DNA of 64,000 bases, from the NCBI GenBank assembly GCA_035693615.1, contig DASSGH010000075.1, positions 1 to 64,000 of the forward strand. The letters are read 5' to 3'. The DNA comes from VAZQ01 sp035693615 (GTDB lineage: Bacteria > Pseudomonadota > Alphaproteobacteria > Rhizobiales > Xanthobacteraceae). Of the stretch, positions 46,119-53,441 are shown piece after piece (positions within the stretch are counted from its first letter, which is position 1; each line of letters begins with the position of its first letter). The notes below the pieces were generated by a model. That model was not told where the DNA came from. It was given only the letters and a program-made list of their open reading frames with translations, and searched no databases. The translations under genes and the position numbers were made by a program.

Positions 46119-47384
46119 ATGAGCGCGAAGCGCAGCAGCCGGCGTGAATTCCTCAAATCGGCAGCGGCCGGAGCAGCGCTGCTGCCGCTTCCGGCCATCG
46201 CGCAAGGCGCCCGCGGACGCGTGGTCGTTGTGGGCGGAGGCTTCGGAGGAGCAACCTGTGCCCGTTTCATCAAGCGCATCGATCCGCGCATCACGGTGAC
46301 GCTCGTTGAGGCCAACCGGACATTCATCGCCTGCCCTTTCAGCAACGGCGTCATCGCCGGGCTGCGTGAGATCAGGGCGCAAGAATTCGGTTACGACAAA
46401 TTTTCCGGCGACCAGGTGGTGCTCTCGCCCGGCACCGCCGTCGACCCGCAGGGACGCACCGTGACGCTCGGCAACGGCTCGCAACTCCCTTACGACCGCC
46501 TGGTGCTCTCGCCCGGCATCGATATCCGTTGGGACGGTTTGCCCGGCTATACCGAAGCCGCCGCCCAGCGCATGCCGCATGGATGGAAGGCAGGCGAGCA
46601 GACCCTGTTGCTGCGACGCCAGCTCGAAGCGATGGAGGACGGCGGCACGGTGGTGATCTCGGCCCCGGCCAATCCCTTCCGCTGTCCGCCGGGTCCATAC
46701 GAGCGGGCGAGCCTGATCGCCTATTATCTCAAGACCAAAAAGCCGAAATCGAAGCTCATCATCCTCGACGCCAAAGATGCCTTCTCCAAGCAGCGGCTGT
46801 TCCAGAACGCGTGGAGGACGCTCTATCCGAATCTCGAATGGGTGTCGCTGTCGAACGGCGGCAAAGTCACCTCGGTCGACGTCGGGGAGATGACGCTCGT
46901 CACCGATTTCGGTCGCCACAAGGCCGACGTCGCCAACGTCATTCCGCCGCAGAAGGCGGGGCGCATCGCCGAGATTGCCGGGGTCGCCGACCGCACCGGT
47001 TGGTGCCCGATCGATCCCGCCACCTTCGAGTCCAAGCTGCAGCCCAACGTCCACGTCATCGGCGACGCCTCGATTGCCGGCGCGATGCCGAAATCCGCGT
47101 TCTCCGCCAATGCCCAAGCGAAGGTCTGCGCCGCCGCGGTGGCGAAGCTCATCGCCGGAGAAAGGCCGGACGAGCCGAGGCTGATCAACACCTGTTACAG
47201 TCTGGTGGCGCCCGACTATGGCATCTCGGTCGAGGGCGTCTACCGGCCCGCCGACGGTCAGATCAAGGAGATCGAGGGCTCGGGCGGCGTGAGCGCGCTC
47301 GAGGCGCCGAACTCCACGCGCGCGCTCGAAGCGACGTTCGCGAATGCCTGGTTCAACACGATCACCACCGAAGTCTTCGGCTGA
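46119..47384 (+). CDS. fccB: Flavocytochrome c sulfide dehydrogenase, flavoprotein subunit
   Basis: 421 residues from ATG 46119. A Tat signal (SSRREFLKSAAAGAALLPLP) implies export with FAD already bound. Rossmann FAD motif VVVVGGGFGGATCARFI, redox-active Cys72 in FIACPFSNG and Cys359 in INTCYSLVAPDYG, the pair that forms the catalytic disulfide in this family. It oxidises sulfide and hands electrons to its cytochrome c partner, the preceding gene. The soxX start lies inside its 3' end. Confidence 0.93.
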   Translation: MSAKRSSRREFLKSAAAGAALLPLPAIAQGARGRVVVVGGGFGGATCARFIKRIDPRITVTLVEANRTFIACPFSNGVIAGLREIRAQEFGYDKFSGDQVVLSPGTAVDPQGRTVTLGNGSQLPYDRLVLSPGIDIRWDGLPGYTEAAAQRMPHGWKAGEQTLLLRRQLEAMEDGGTVVISAPANPFRCPPGPYERASLIAYYLKTKKPKSKLIILDAKDAFSKQRLFQNAWRTLYPNLEWVSLSNGGKVTSVDVGEMTLVTDFGRHKADVANVIPPQKAGRIAEIAGVADRTGWCPIDPATFESKLQPNVHVIGDASIAGAMPKSAFSANAQAKVCAAAVAKLIAGERPDEPRLINTCYSLVAPDYGISVEGVYRPADGQIKEIEGSGGVSALEAPNSTRALEATFANAWFNTITTEVFG

Positions 47385-47856
47385 GCGTTGCGGCGCGTTG
47401 GTCGCAGCAGTCGCGCTGGCCGTCGCGACGGCGAGCTTTGCCGATGATGCGGCGAGCCAGAAGCAAGTGCGTCCCTATACCGTGGTCGGCGATGCCATCC
47501 CTGAGTCGTTGACCGGGGTAAAGGGCGACGCGGAACGCGGGCGCGGCATCGTCGTTAACCGGCAGGTCGGGCTGTGCTTGCTCTGCCACAGCGGGCCCTT
47601 CCCGGAGGAGAAGTTCCAGGGCACACTTGCGCCAGACCTCAAGGGAACCGGCGCGCGCTGGTCGGAAGGTCAACTTCGGTTACGCATCGTGGATGCGAGC
47701 CGCCTCAACCCCAACACGATCATGCCGCCGTATTATCGAACTGAAGGTCTCAAACGCGTCGCCCCGGCCTATCAAGGCAAGCCGGTGCTGAGCGCAGAGC
47801 AGATCGAGGACGTGGTCGCCTATCTCGCGACCTTGCGCGACGAGCGAGCACCATGA
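47344..47856 (+). CDS. soxX: Sulfur-oxidation cytochrome c SoxX
   Basis: 170 residues from ATG 47344, overlapping the sulfide dehydrogenase gene by 41 bases; a TTG at 47398 is possible but would lack the basic signal-peptide start. Signal sequence AAVALAVATASFA, then a single haem site CLLCH (Cys78, Cys81, His82) and a Met ligand in TIMPPYY. SoxX pairs with SoxA to attach a sulfur substrate to the SoxY cysteine in the periplasm. Its stop overlaps the soxY ATG. Confidence 0.92.
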   Translation: MPGSTRSPPKSSAERCGALVAAVALAVATASFADDAASQKQVRPYTVVGDAIPESLTGVKGDAERGRGIVVNRQVGLCLLCHSGPFPEEKFQGTLAPDLKGTGARWSEGQLRLRIVDASRLNPNTIMPPYYRTEGLKRVAPAYQGKPVLSAEQIEDVVAYLATLRDERAP

Positions 47857-48341
47857 CGCGCCAGGACGAGCCGTTGCCCAGGACCCGGCGGCGCTTCTTG
47901 CTCGAAGCCGGGGCGATCGCCGGCGCCGCCGGCATTGGTCTCCCGCTCGGGAGCGAGCACGCGGCCGCCACGCCGGCGTCCATGCGCGCGGCCATCCGCA
48001 AGGTCGTCGGCGAGGCGCCGCTCAACCGAGGGAAGATCAAAATCGACGTGCCGGCGCTGATCGAGAACGGCAACGCGGTCCCGTTCACGGTGTCGTGCGA
48101 AAGCCCAATGACGGAAAGCGACCACGTGAAGGCTATTCACGTGTTCACCGAAAAGAATCCGCAGCCCAACGTCATTAGCGTGCAACTCGGCCCGCGCGCC
48201 GGGCGCGCGAGCGTGTCCACCCGCATTCGCCTCGCCGACACGCAGAAGATCGTCGCCGTTGCGCAAATGAGTGACGGCTCGTTCTGGTCCGACGATGTCG
48301 AAGTCGTGGTCACCCTTGCCGCTTGCCTTGAGGGAACCTGA
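47853..48341 (+). CDS. soxY: Sulfur carrier protein SoxY (atypical C-terminal arm)
   Basis: 162 residues, ATGA-coupled to soxX. A Tat signal (RTRRRFLLEAGAIAGAAGIG) precedes an Ig-like domain with NGNAVPFTVSCESPM and HVFTEKNPQPNV. SoxY normally ends in GGCGG, the swinging arm whose Cys carries the sulfur intermediates. Here the end is VTLAACLEGT: the Cys is kept, but the flanking glycines are Ala/Leu and three residues follow EG. It works as a heterodimer with SoxZ. Confidence 0.9.
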   Translation: MTRQDEPLPRTRRRFLLEAGAIAGAAGIGLPLGSEHAAATPASMRAAIRKVVGEAPLNRGKIKIDVPALIENGNAVPFTVSCESPMTESDHVKAIHVFTEKNPQPNVISVQLGPRAGRASVSTRIRLADTQKIVAVAQMSDGSFWSDDVEVVVTLAACLEGT

Positions 48342-48343
48342 TC

Positions 48344-48664
48344 ATGGCGCGCGCCCTCATCAATGTCCCGCCCAAGGCCAAACGCGGCGAAGTCATCGAG
48401 ATCAAGACGCTGATCTCGCATACCATGGAGACCGGCTTTCGCCCGGACAACACCGGCAAGGCGATACCACGCGACATCATCACCGAGTTCGTGTGCAAAT
48501 ATAACGGACAGGAGATCTTCCGCGCCGAGCTGTTTCCGGCGATTGCCGCCAATCCGTTTTTGACCTTCTTCACGGTTGCCACGGAAACCGGCACGCTGAG
48601 CTTCGAATGGACCGGCGACAACGGCTTCTCGGCGACCGAATCCGTCAACATCAGCGTCGAATGA
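48344..48664 (+). CDS. soxZ: Thiosulfate-oxidation carrier complex protein SoxZ
   Basis: 106 residues, no signal peptide, as usual for SoxZ, which is exported with SoxY. Typical stretches: INVPPKAKRGEVIEIKTLIS, RDIITEFVCKYNGQEIF and FTVATETGTLSFEWTGDNG. It forms the structural partner of SoxY. It starts 2 bases after soxY and overlaps soxA by 4 bases. Confidence 0.94.
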   Translation: MARALINVPPKAKRGEVIEIKTLISHTMETGFRPDNTGKAIPRDIITEFVCKYNGQEIFRAELFPAIAANPFLTFFTVATETGTLSFEWTGDNGFSATESVNISVE

Positions 48665-49437
48665 CGCGGGCGGCTTTTCTTTTGCTCACGGTCGTGTCGG
48701 CCGGCGCCGCGGCGAGCGCCGCGGACATTCCCCTCAGTGAGCGCAAATCGGGCTACGACTTCATGGCGCCCGAGACGCGCGCGATGCAGGATGACGACAC
48801 CGCCAATCCGGCGATGCTGTGGGTGCTCGACGGCGAAGCGCTCTGGCAACGCAAGGAGGGCTCGGCCGGAAAATCGTGCGCCGATTGCCATGGCGATGCG
48901 CGCACGAGCATGAAAGGGGTCGCGGCGCGCTATCCGGCGTTTAATGCAACGCGTGCACACCCGGTCGACCTGGGGGAGCGTATCAACATCTGCCGTACCG
49001 AGCAGCAGCGAGCGACGCCGCTTGCCTTCGAGAGCAAGGAGCTGCTCGCGCTAGCGGCGTATGTCGGTCAGCAATCGCGCGGCATGCCGATCGAGATCGC
49101 GGATGACGCGCGCATGCGGCCCTTCCTGCAAGCCGGGCAGGACATGTTCACCGGCCGCCAAGGCCAGCTCAATCTCTCCTGCGCGCAATGCCATGACGAC
49201 AATTGGGGGCAAAAGCTCGCCGGCGCGGCGATCCCGCAGGGTCACCCGACCGGATATCCGCTCTATCGGCTCGAGTGGCAGACGCTCGGTTCGCTGCAGC
49301 GGCGACTGCGCAACTGCCTCTTCGGCATGCGCGCCGTGGCTTACCCTTACGGCGCGCCCGAATACGTCAACCTCGAGCTCTATTTGATGTGGCGCGCGCG
49401 CGGCATGCGCGTCGAGACGCCGGCGGTGCGGCCGTGA
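48661..49437 (+). CDS. soxA: Sulfur-oxidation dihaem cytochrome c SoxA
   Basis: 258 residues from ATG 48661, overlapping soxZ by 4 bases. Signal peptide FLLLTVVSAGAAASA. Two haem sites, SCADCH (Cys73, Cys76, His77) and SCAQCH (Cys174, Cys177, His178), and the candidate active-site Cys219 in LRNCLFGMRA, followed by EYVNLELYLMWRARG. SoxAX forms the thiocysteine bond to SoxY. It is the last gene of the sox set; soxB, soxC and soxD are absent from the window. Confidence 0.93.
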   Translation: MTRAAFLLLTVVSAGAAASAADIPLSERKSGYDFMAPETRAMQDDDTANPAMLWVLDGEALWQRKEGSAGKSCADCHGDARTSMKGVAARYPAFNATRAHPVDLGERINICRTEQQRATPLAFESKELLALAAYVGQQSRGMPIEIADDARMRPFLQAGQDMFTGRQGQLNLSCAQCHDDNWGQKLAGAAIPQGHPTGYPLYRLEWQTLGSLQRRLRNCLFGMRAVAYPYGAPEYVNLELYLMWRARGMRVETPAVRP

Positions 49438-49648
49438 CGCGCGCCGCAGCGGATCTCTGGCTTGCAGTAGCGAGATGACACGCGCCGGGAACAGGTGAGA
49501 TGCCACGCGTACCCATGCGTTGCTGTCGCCGAGAGAAACCGGCAAAACCGTCGGCGTTCATCATCTCTGTTGCGGCCGGTTAACACCCGGCGCGTGCTGT
49601 CAGGATAACGCAAAAGCGTGGAGGAAGTTTCGGCCGGAAAGGCTGGTA

Positions 49649-50539
49649 TCAGCCCTGTGTCCGATGAAAATCGTCCTCCGGCGTCGGCCCCCAAACGCTG
49701 GTCTTGCCCGGCGTCCAGCGTTTGGGCCGCTGCGGCGTATCGTGGTGCCACGGCCGCGGCTCGAAGTAACCGAGCTCCTCGTCCTTCATCTGGTCGAGCT
49801 CGCAGAAGAACTCGACGACTTGTTCATCCTGGTTGCGATGATAGGTGGCGACGTTGTGCCCGGGGCCGTGCCGCAGCGGACCCCAGATGATCGGCACCCG
49901 CTTTTGCCCCATCACCTCGCACGAGTTCTGCAGATGCATGAAGTCCTTGAGCTCGAAGGCGATGTGATGAAGCGTCACATTCGGCCCGCTGAAGAAGTTC
50001 ACGGTGTGGTGATCCGGATTGCAGCGCATGAAGCAGAAGAAGTCGCCGATCCAATCGGAGACGCGAAAGCCGAGCACGCGCTCATAGAACGCGACGGTTC
50101 GCTGGATATCGGGCGTGAAGAACGCGACATGGCCGAGCTTCAGCGGCCCGATGCCGGCGACCTGCGCGTGCTTGGTGAGATATTTCCATTCCTTGAACAG
50201 CTCGATCCTCGTTCCCTTATCGTCCTTGAACGACAGCACTTGGCCCATGCCGGGAACGGAATCGTTGCGCAACTCGCTGCGGATGCCATCTGTGGACAGC
50301 TCCCGCGCCAAATCGCCGAAGTCGGCGTTGGGCGCGACTTCGAAAGACAGTTTGGTGCAGTGCGCCCGATCGGCCTGGTTGAGCTCGATCACCAGCGGCC
50401 CGACCTTGGTGGCGAGGAAGGCGCGGTCTTTTTCGCGTTCGGCCAGAACCAGTCCCATGAACTCGCCGTAATAGGCGATCGCCTTTTCCAGGTCGGGCGT
50501 CTCGAAGGTGGCGTGGCCGATGCGTCTTGGTTTGATCAT
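49649..50539 (-). CDS. Two-domain VOC extradiol-type dioxygenase
   Basis: 296 residues with two VOC domains. The C-terminal domain has the 2-His-1-carboxylate iron set of extradiol dioxygenases: His in LKLGHVAFFTPDI, His in TLHHIAFELKDF and Glu in EQVVEFFCELD. The N-terminal domain (IGHATFETPDLEKAIAYY) is structural. It resembles catechol 2,3-dioxygenase-like enzymes and would cleave a catechol at the meta position. It is convergent with soxA and may act with the FAH hydrolase at 52323. The substrate is inferred. Confidence 0.87.
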   Translation of the reverse strand: MIKPRRIGHATFETPDLEKAIAYYGEFMGLVLAEREKDRAFLATKVGPLVIELNQADRAHCTKLSFEVAPNADFGDLARELSTDGIRSELRNDSVPGMGQVLSFKDDKGTRIELFKEWKYLTKHAQVAGIGPLKLGHVAFFTPDIQRTVAFYERVLGFRVSDWIGDFFCFMRCNPDHHTVNFFSGPNVTLHHIAFELKDFMHLQNSCEVMGQKRVPIIWGPLRHGPGHNVATYHRNQDEQVVEFFCELDQMKDEELGYFEPRPWHHDTPQRPKRWTPGKTSVWGPTPEDDFHRTQG

Positions 50540-50715
50540 GGCGTCTTCTCCTTCCCTATCCCCACCCTCTGGCCCGAAGTCCTATGGCCGCACCCAGGAT
50601 CAGCACCACTATAGCTCGATCCATCGCCAGTGTGGCGGTCAGAGCCGCGGTGCAGCGAAACGCTTAAACTGCAGGAAAAATTTGCCTCGGCTCATCTTCC
50701 GGCTGACCGCGTGCT

Positions 50716-50743
50716 CTTGAAATTGAATGCAGTCTTCCTAGAT
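50716..50743 (+). promoter_or_regulatory. Heat-shock-type promoter candidate for hsp20
   Basis: CTTGAAA (50716-50722), a 14-base spacer and CCTAGAT (50737-50743) resemble alphaproteobacterial RpoH promoters (CTTG with a CCTAT-like -10). It lies just upstream of the RNA thermometer and about 95 bases before the hsp20 start codon. Confidence 0.45.
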
Positions 50744-50752
50744 CGCTGGCCG

Positions 50753-50835
50753 TCAGGCGCCCGAACGGGGCCTGATGCGGGCGCCGGCGGTGTCCGGCGC
50801 TAGCTCGTACCCATGTTGCTCAACGGAGGATGTGG
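50753..50835 (+). promoter_or_regulatory. ROSE-type RNA thermometer in the hsp20 leader
   Basis: Three consecutive hairpins lie in the leader: TCAGGC/GCCTGA (50753-50775), GCGCCGG/CCGGCGC (50781-50800), and a last stem in which TTGCT (50816-50820) faces the Shine-Dalgarno GGAGGA (50825-50830) across a CAAC loop, closed by CCA/TGG. The TTGCT-SD hairpin directly before a small heat shock gene is the defining feature of ROSE elements in rhizobia, which melt on heating and free the ribosome site. Confidence 0.75.
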
Positions 50836-50837
50836 CT

Positions 50838-51290
50838 ATGAGAACATTCGACTTCTCGCCGTTTGCGCGCACCGCCATCGGCTTTGAAACCCTCTTCGAC
50901 CGCCTGAACGACCGGCCTCGGGATACCAACGAAGGGTACCCGCCCTACGACATCGTTCGAAAGGACGAGGATCAATTCCAAATTAACATCGCGGTTGCGG
51001 GGTTTTCCCCCGATGAAATCACCATCACGGCGGAAGCCAACCAGCTCACGATAGCCGGCAAGAAGCAGGACAAAGGCGAGGTCGAGTACCTGTATCAGGG
51101 CATCTCGGCGCGCTCGTTCGAACGTCGCTTCGACCTGGCCGACTACATCGAGGTCGAGAGCGCTGCCTTCGAGAACGGGCTACTCCACATCAACCTAGTG
51201 CGGCGCATTCCTGACAAGCTGAAGCCCCGCAATATCGCCATCGGCAACGTCACCAAACTGGAAACGAAAGGAAGCGGCAAGGCCGCTTGA
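50838..51290 (+). CDS. Small heat shock protein Hsp20
   Basis: 150 residues from ATG 50838. The N-terminus RTFDFSPFARTAIGFETLFD is that of rhizobial class A (IbpA-like) small heat shock proteins. The alpha-crystallin domain runs from about 35 to 130, with IAVAGFSPDEITITAEANQLTIAG and AAFENGLLHINLVRRIP. It holds unfolding proteins for refolding by DnaK/ClpB. It sits behind a ROSE-like thermometer and a heat-shock-type promoter candidate. Confidence 0.95.
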   Translation: MRTFDFSPFARTAIGFETLFDRLNDRPRDTNEGYPPYDIVRKDEDQFQINIAVAGFSPDEITITAEANQLTIAGKKQDKGEVEYLYQGISARSFERRFDLADYIEVESAAFENGLLHINLVRRIPDKLKPRNIAIGNVTKLETKGSGKAA

Positions 51291-51305
51291 GCGTGATTTG
51301 GCGAC

Positions 51306-51329
51306 GGTGGACACCGCACCGTGTCCACC
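51306..51329 (+). terminator. Hairpin between hsp20 and the next small gene
   Basis: A perfect 9-bp stem (GGTGGACAC / GTGTCCACC) with a CGCACC loop starts 16 bases after the hsp20 stop. It is followed by CCCCCTTG, with no T tract, and 12 bases later by the GGAGGAGG of the next gene. It may terminate or trim the hsp20 transcript. Confidence 0.5.
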
Positions 51330-51350
51330 CCCCTTGCTCGGGAGGAGGTT

Positions 51351-51689
51351 ATGACGAAAGGAAATGGTGTGAACTTTGACCTCGACGAACTGCTGCATCC
51401 TGCCCAGGCATTCAATCACCCGTCCGAGGTGGTGAACGACCCTGACCTGACCCTCAATGAGAAGCGCGCTATCTTGGCATCCTGGGCATCGGATGCCTGC
51501 GCCATCGAGGCTGCGCCAGAGCTGCGAACAGGGCCGAAGGCGCCTGTCCGATTCGACGACATCATGGAAGCGTTGCGAAAGCTCGATAAGCAGGCGAACG
51601 GCGGCCGCTATCGGAGCCCGTTTGGTCTGCGTTCCCGTCGGCGAAGTCCGCACAACGATGACAGCGATCAAGGCCGGCCACTTCAGTAG
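51351..51689 (+). CDS. Small conserved protein, unknown function
   Basis: 112 residues from ATG 51351 with a strong GGAGGAGG at 51341-51348. The core VNFDLDELLHPAQAFNHPSE and DPDLTLNEKRAILASWASDACA read like a small helical protein that I have seen among rhizobial hypothetical proteins, often near stress genes; this recollection is not checked. The C-terminus is basic and disordered. It probably belongs to the hsp20 stress unit. Confidence 0.75.
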   Translation: MTKGNGVNFDLDELLHPAQAFNHPSEVVNDPDLTLNEKRAILASWASDACAIEAAPELRTGPKAPVRFDDIMEALRKLDKQANGGRYRSPFGLRSRRRSPHNDDSDQGRPLQ

Positions 51690-51699
51690 GTGTTCTGCC

Positions 51700-51912
51700 A
51701 TGAATGCTTGCAACCGCTATGTCCTCGGGCGGGAGCACAACGTCGTGCATGTCGATTTCGGTCGCAAGTCCGATCCGCCCGCACCTAAGTTTCCAGGAGG
51801 GGCCGCTCTGCGGAGCACAGGGCGGTACTCGCGCCCTCTCGGTGTATTCGGAGGGTCTGTCCGGAACGGATCACGACGGCGAGAGTCAAACACATGGGCA
51901 ACCTCGAACTGA
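51700..51912 (+). CDS. Small ORF, 70 residues, doubtful
   Basis: ATG 51700 opens a 70-residue frame starting NACNRYVLGREHNVVHVDFG, which looks protein-like at its N-terminus, but the rest is Arg/Ser/Gly-rich and it overlaps the next small ORF by 19 bases. No good ribosome site is visible. It could be a small real gene or the remains of one. Confidence 0.3.
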   Translation: MNACNRYVLGREHNVVHVDFGRKSDPPAPKFPGGAALRSTGRYSRPLGVFGGSVRNGSRRRESNTWATSN

Positions 51913-52097
51913 TCCTCGTTGCATCGGTTGCGTCGCTCGTCTGTCTCATCGCTTCCCTTTGGATTAACAACGAACGGAGCTGTGAGGATGATGACTTTAG
52001 GAGCCTGCCATTTGTCATCACTCAGACCACCTGCCCGAGTTGCGGACGTGAGCATAGTTGGTCGAAGTCCGATGCCTGGTTGAACGAGGGTAGTTGA
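51894..52097 (+). CDS. Small membrane protein with CPxCG motif
   Basis: 67 residues from ATG 51894. One N-terminal transmembrane helix (LELILVASVASLVCLIASLWI) is followed by a cytoplasmic tail with CPSCGREHSWSKSDAW, half of a zinc-ribbon. The hydrophobic/zinc-ribbon combination suggests a real small protein, although the ribosome site is weak (GAGAG). It lies in the stress-related small-gene stretch after hsp20. Function unknown. Confidence 0.5.
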   Translation: MGNLELILVASVASLVCLIASLWINNERSCEDDDFRSLPFVITQTTCPSCGREHSWSKSDAWLNEGS

Positions 52098-52322
52098 ACA
52101 AGGGAATCGATTGCGCCGGATCGCGAACCCTGGGGACCTTCGAGCCTCTTTCGGCAACCGCTCTCAGCATTAGCGTCAGCCCAATCGGGTCGTCTGCAGA
52201 TCATGGCCACGCGGCCGATTCGCCCCGGTTCGCGAAGCTTGGCAAGCCGCCCTATGCCCCTCGACAAGATTGCAGCATTCGGGGAAAGCTTCGCGAGCAG
52301 CGTGGCACGAGGGAGCAAGGAA

Positions 52323-53249
52323 ATGGACGGCTACAAGCTCGCGACCTATCAGGCTTCCGACGGACCCCGGGCTGGGCTGGTAATCGACGACAAGGTCTTC
52401 GATGCCGCCAAGCTCACCGGCAAGAGCGCCTACGCGAGCGTGCTCGGCATCCTCGAGGACTGGAGAACGGCGAAAGGCGTGCTGCGCAAAGCGGCCGCGG
52501 CCGCGAAAAAAAGCCGCGTCAAAGCCTTGCCGCTCGGACGCACCAAGCTGCTGGCGCCGGTGCGCTGGCCCTCGGCGATCTACTGCGCCGGCGCCAACTA
52601 TGCCGATCACGCCGCCGAAATGGCGCAGCGCATGAACCGGCCGCCGGAGCCGGATCCGCACACCCAGGGGCTCAAGGCGTGGCATTTCCTCAAGGCATCC
52701 CGCGTGCTCGCCGATCCCGGCGCGACGGTGAAGATTTCCCCTCTGTCGAAGGAGATGGATTGGGAGGTCGAGCTCGCGGCCGTGATCGGCAGGACGGCGA
52801 AAGACGTGCCGCAGGAAAAGGCGCTCAGTTACGTGGCCGGATACACCGCCGCCAACGACCTCTCCGCGCGCGACCGCGGGCGCCGCGCCAACATCAGCGA
52901 CACCTCTCCGTTCAAGTCCGACTGGACCAAGCACAAGACGTTCGACGGCTCCTGTCCGCTCGGCCCGTGGATCGTGCCCGCCGACGACATTGGCGATCCG
53001 CAAAGTCTCGGCCTCAAGCTGTGGGTGAACGACGTCCTCAAGCAGGACTCCAACAGCAAGCACATGATCTTCAATCTCGCCGAGCAGATCGCCCAGTTGT
53101 CGAGCGGCATGACGCTCCATCCGGGTGACCTGATTCTCACCGGCACGCCGGCCGGCGTGGGCGCGGCGCGCGGGGAATTCCTCAAAGCCGGCGACGTCGT
53201 CCGAATCTGGATCGAGAAGATCGGGACGCTGACCACCAAGATGGCGTGA
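52323..53249 (+). CDS. Fumarylacetoacetate hydrolase (FAH) family protein
   Basis: 308 residues from ATG 52323 (AAGGA just upstream); the ORF upstream in the same frame is not supported. The FAH fold shows YCAGANYADHAAEM, DWEVELAAVIGRTAK (metal-binding Glu) and AGYTAANDLSARDR, with LTGTPAGVGAARGEFLKAGD near the end. Members hydrolyse or isomerise 2-hydroxy-dienoates and acylpyruvates in aromatic meta-cleavage pathways. This suits the nearby extradiol dioxygenase. It ends at a hairpin. Confidence 0.92.
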   Translation: MDGYKLATYQASDGPRAGLVIDDKVFDAAKLTGKSAYASVLGILEDWRTAKGVLRKAAAAAKKSRVKALPLGRTKLLAPVRWPSAIYCAGANYADHAAEMAQRMNRPPEPDPHTQGLKAWHFLKASRVLADPGATVKISPLSKEMDWEVELAAVIGRTAKDVPQEKALSYVAGYTAANDLSARDRGRRANISDTSPFKSDWTKHKTFDGSCPLGPWIVPADDIGDPQSLGLKLWVNDVLKQDSNSKHMIFNLAEQIAQLSSGMTLHPGDLILTGTPAGVGAARGEFLKAGDVVRIWIEKIGTLTTKMA

Positions 53250-53300
53250 TTTATGCGATTTTAACCCGCCGCTCCGAGCCATCGCGCGCGAGCGGGCAGG

Positions 53301-53317
53301 CCAGCGGTTGCCGCTGG
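53301..53317 (+). terminator. Terminator-like hairpin after the FAH gene
   Basis: A perfect 7-bp stem (CCAGCGG / CCGCTGG) with a TTG loop lies 52 bases after the FAH stop, with TTAGAC but no long T run after it. It separates the FAH gene from the Rieske/amidohydrolase operon. Confidence 0.45.
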
Positions 53318-53329
53318 TTAGACGCAGAC

Positions 53330-53346
53330 ATTTGTATTATACCAAT
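53330..53346. promoter_or_regulatory. Palindromic operator candidate (GntR-like)
   Basis: ATTTGTATTATACCAAT is a 17-bp palindrome with one mismatched pair, ATT-x-GTAT-x-ATAC-x-AAT. Such GTAT-ATAC palindromes are typical operators of GntR/FadR-type regulators. It lies about 95 bases before the Rieske gene and so could control the whole operon 53442-56785. No GntR gene is visible in the window. Confidence 0.4.
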
Positions 53347-53441
53347 GCCAGTGGACGGCGATGTCGCGGCTGCAGGCGCGCCGGGCGTCCAAAAAGAAAA
53401 AGCATTGCGTCCAAGGAAACGAGTTCAGGAGGCGTGGCAGC

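Noticed and set aside
49438..49648. Search for a soxB start after soxA
   Set aside because: No plus-strand coding sequence with SoxB motifs is present; the next gene is on the opposite strand.
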